Assembly (NCBI RefSeq): GCF_003259505.1
Contig: NZ_QLLK01000005.1
Coordinates: forward strand, 186,001 to 250,000
Reading direction: 5' to 3'
DNA length: 64,000 nt
Source of the DNA: Algoriphagus yeomjeoni
GTDB taxonomy: Bacteria > Bacteroidota > Bacteroidia > Cytophagales > Cyclobacteriaceae
Shown here piece by piece: positions 61,921-64,000 of this stretch (position 1 is the first letter of the stretch; every line of letters starts with the position of its first letter). The translations under genes were made by a program, and so were the position numbers. The notes below the pieces were generated by a model. It searched no databases. It was not told where the DNA came from and worked only from the letters and a program-made list of their open reading frames with translations.

Positions 61921-62452
61921 ATACCTACTCCTATTTTTTCTTGCTTTTGCCCTTTTTCAATCGTCCACATTTGCGCAGCGTGAGATTTATGAAGGTGATT
62001 CTATTCAGCTTAAAGATCGATTGTATTATGGGGGGAACTTTGGGATGCAATTTGGAACCGTCACTTTAATTGACTTTTCTCCTCTAGTCGGTGTGATGAT
62101 TACCCCGAAGTTTTCATCAGGTGTTGGGATCACCTATCAATATTTTAATGATAGACGCTACATAGGTGGAGAAACATCCTCCTACGGTGGCAGGCTTTTC
62201 AGTCGATATAATATCTTTCCAAATATCTTCCTTCATGCGGAATATGAATCTATCAACTTCGATAATTATAATCGATTTTCAGAGCGATTTGAACGGATTT
62301 GGTCCAATGCAATCTTCTTAGGTGGTGGTTATTTCGCCCCGTTTGGCCCAAGAGGAGGTGCAAACTTTACATTCCTCTATAATGTATTGCATGATAATCT
62401 TCGTTCGCCTTATGGTGAACCATACGTGATTCGTGTTGGTTTTGTGCTGTAG
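61901..62452 (+). CDS. Putative small outer-membrane beta-barrel protein
   Basis: A 183-residue protein with a signal peptide (about 1-26, ending QSSTFAQ). The mature part has alternating aromatic/polar strands (YYGGNFGMQFGTVTLIDFSP, SGVGITYQYFNDRR, FLHAEYESINFDNY) and ends YVIRVGFVL, as expected for an outer-membrane barrel. I do not recognise a specific family. The start at 61901 overlaps the FtsB-like gene by 20 nt. Confidence 0.75.
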   Translation: MSLLKSKYLLLFFLAFALFQSSTFAQREIYEGDSIQLKDRLYYGGNFGMQFGTVTLIDFSPLVGVMITPKFSSGVGITYQYFNDRRYIGGETSSYGGRLFSRYNIFPNIFLHAEYESINFDNYNRFSERFERIWSNAIFLGGGYFAPFGPRGGANFTFLYNVLHDNLRSPYGEPYVIRVGFVL

Positions 62453-62472
62453 ATACACCTAATACATTTTTA

Positions 62473-63321
62473 ATGGAATCCTTTATTTCAAAACTTCACA
62501 AAGCTCATCAGGATTGTTCTGAATGCCCTTCACCAAAGGTGATTCAGAAGTTTTTTGAAGATACGCTTGGGCTCCTTTTCCCGGAGTATACCGTAGAAAA
62601 GATCGAAGATAGGTTGCAAATAGAAGCGGCTTTACTTATTCTGCAGGATGATTTATCTTTTATTTTGGAGAGAAACCCTCATTTACATAAGGGCAAAGGT
62701 TCACAACTAGCGAAGGTCTTTTTTGATAATCTGGAACAGATTTATGACTGGATAAATCAGGATGTTGATGCCATGTATGCTGGAGATCCTGCTGCCAAGT
62801 CAAGGACGGAAATACTTAGAAGCTACCCAGGCTTCTATGCTATCGCAGCCTATAGAATTGCGCATTCTCTTCTGGGCTTAGGTATCAATTTGATTCCAAG
62901 AATCATCACAGAATTTGCACATAGCCGTACGGGAATAGATATTCATCCAGGGGCAACCATTGGGAAGCATTTCTGTATTGATCATGGTACCGGAGTGGTG
63001 ATTGGTGAGACGACTATCATTGGGAATCACGTGAAGATCTATCAAGGCGTTACTCTCGGAGCATTGAGCGTAGATAAAGCGGATGCAGATAACAAAAGGC
63101 ATCCGACCATAGAAGATGAAGTCGTGATTTATTCGGGAGCGACTATTCTTGGCGGTAATACGGTTATTGGGAAAGGCAGTACAATAGGTGGCAATGTTTG
63201 GCTGACGAAAAGTGTCGCCCCAAAAAGCAAAGTTTATTACCAAACTCAAATGTACCACGCAGACTCTGCTGTGACAGATATGTACGTTTTCAAAAATGAT
63301 CAAGATGAAATGAGCCACTAG
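62473..63321 (+). CDS. cysE: Serine O-acetyltransferase
   Basis: The enzyme makes O-acetylserine from serine and acetyl-CoA for cysteine synthesis. The 282-residue protein has a helical N-terminal part (1-160) and a left-handed beta-helix with hexapeptide repeats: GIDIHPGATIGKHFCIDHGT, GVVIGETTIIGNHVKIYQGV, TLGALS and HPTIEDEVVIYSGATILGG. The conserved Asp-His pair is in IDHGTG. It lies 73 nt before cysM, whose product uses O-acetylserine. The symbol follows general usage; the longer N-terminus resembles the EpsC/CysE subgroup. Confidence 0.93.
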   Translation: MESFISKLHKAHQDCSECPSPKVIQKFFEDTLGLLFPEYTVEKIEDRLQIEAALLILQDDLSFILERNPHLHKGKGSQLAKVFFDNLEQIYDWINQDVDAMYAGDPAAKSRTEILRSYPGFYAIAAYRIAHSLLGLGINLIPRIITEFAHSRTGIDIHPGATIGKHFCIDHGTGVVIGETTIIGNHVKIYQGVTLGALSVDKADADNKRHPTIEDEVVIYSGATILGGNTVIGKGSTIGGNVWLTKSVAPKSKVYYQTQMYHADSAVTDMYVFKNDQDEMSH

Positions 63322-63394
63322 TATTTATTCTAGGAAAGAATAATATTTTAGCGAGCGAATTCCATGCGAGCAAACTTCTATCAATACTAAACGC

Positions 63395-64000
63395 ATGAAA
63401 CTATTTGAACTTATAGGCAATACCCCACTTGTAGAGCTAGATCATATTCCAGTAAATCCCAAAGTCAAGATTTTTTGTAAACTGGAAGGTCAAAATCCAG
63501 GAGGAAGTGTGAAAGATCGTGCAGCATATAATATGCTTAGAAGTGCCATGGATCGCGGCGATATTAAAGCCGGAGATAAGCTAGTAGAAGCAACCAGCGG
63601 AAACACAGGAATTGCCTTGGCGATGGTTGCCAAAGTTCTTGGACTGGAAATGACGTTAATCATGCCTGATAATTCCACTAAAGAGCGTGTGATTTCTATG
63701 GAAGCTTACGGAGCTACAGTGATTCTCACGCCAGCGGCAAAAACAATCGAATATTCTAGAACCTTGGCAGAGAAGATGAGCAAGGAGGGTTATTTGATGT
63801 TGGACCAATTCGCTAATCCGGATAATTACCTAGCTCACTACAAAACAACTGGACCAGAAATATGGGAGGCTACAGATGGTGAAGTGACTCATTTTGTATC
63901 TGCGATGGGGACCACAGGGACAATCATGGGAGTTTCCAAGTATTTGAAAGAGAGAAATCCTGAAATTCAAATTGTAGGAACTCAGCCAACTGATGGCTCA
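63395..64000 (+). CDS. cysM: Cysteine synthase B, N-terminal part, cut by window edge
   Basis: The PLP enzyme combines O-acetylserine with sulfide or thiosulfate. The 202 visible residues carry the PLP lysine Lys40 in NPGGSVKDRAAYN, the substrate loop EATSGNTGIALAM and FVSAMGTTGTIMGVSKYL. The NPGGSVKDRAAYNML, DQFANPDNYLAHYKTTGPEI and MGTTGT strings resemble CysM more than CysK (in this judgement I rely on remembered E. coli sequences). The C-terminus lies beyond 64000. Confidence 0.93.
   Translation, partial: MKLFELIGNTPLVELDHIPVNPKVKIFCKLEGQNPGGSVKDRAAYNMLRSAMDRGDIKAGDKLVEATSGNTGIALAMVAKVLGLEMTLIMPDNSTKERVISMEAYGATVILTPAAKTIEYSRTLAEKMSKEGYLMLDQFANPDNYLAHYKTTGPEIWEATDGEVTHFVSAMGTTGTIMGVSKYLKERNPEIQIVGTQPTDGS

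Overview
The window looks like a chromosomal segment of a Bacteroidota member, most likely of the Cytophagia/Cyclobacteriaceae type (Algoriphagus-like; this placement is inferred from gene content, not from a search). Three things support it: a SusC/SusD outer-membrane pair with several lipoproteins, promoters of the Bacteroidota type (TTTG, 19-21 nt, TAnnTTTG) and few Shine-Dalgarno-like sequences, and zinc-free forms of ribosomal proteins S14 and L36. No rRNA genes, insertion sequences, prophage or CRISPR arrays are visible.

Positions 1-19.5 kb form the accessory part. After the start of a trehalose-6-phosphate synthase gene (cut by the window edge) comes a vanadium-haloperoxidase/PAP2-type lipoprotein with its own promoter. 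Two giant FG-GAP/ASPIC lipoproteins follow on the minus strand with a small unknown ORF between them. A 1-kb regulatory gap separates these from a divergent SusC/SusD pair, a small unknown lipoprotein and a third FG-GAP/ASPIC lipoprotein. The three giants share one architecture: seven Ca-loop repeats, an ASPIC/UnbV domain, six or seven more repeats, and a conserved helical insertion near the C-terminus. There is no glycoside hydrolase and no dedicated regulator. The set reads as a cell-surface capture and import system of unknown substrate, and it is the best candidate here for an undescribed system.

Positions 19.7-27.1 kb hold a DUF5686 outer-membrane protein, the pyrH-frr pair (UMP kinase and ribosome recycling factor), a biotin-carrier protein and a large M1 aminopeptidase lipoprotein.

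Positions 27.1-59.0 kb are the translation and transcription superlocus: tRNA-Tyr/Gly/Thr-tuf; tRNA-Trp-secE-nusG-rplKAJL-rpoBC; a DUF3467 gene; rpsL-rpsG-fusA-rpsJ; and the S10/spc/alpha gene series from rplC to rplQ, including secY, map, infA, rpoA and the small genes rpmD and rpmJ. Terminators after tuf, rpoC, rpsJ and rplQ and promoters before tRNA-Tyr, tRNA-Gly, tRNA-Trp, rpsL, rplC and rpsH divide it into separate transcription units. The promoters share a C-rich sequence just after the -7 element, which could allow common growth-rate or stringent control.

Positions 59.1-64 kb carry carA, eno, an FtsB/DivIC-like division protein overlapping a small outer-membrane beta-barrel gene, and a cysteine-synthesis pair: serine O-acetyltransferase, then cysM, which is cut by the right edge.
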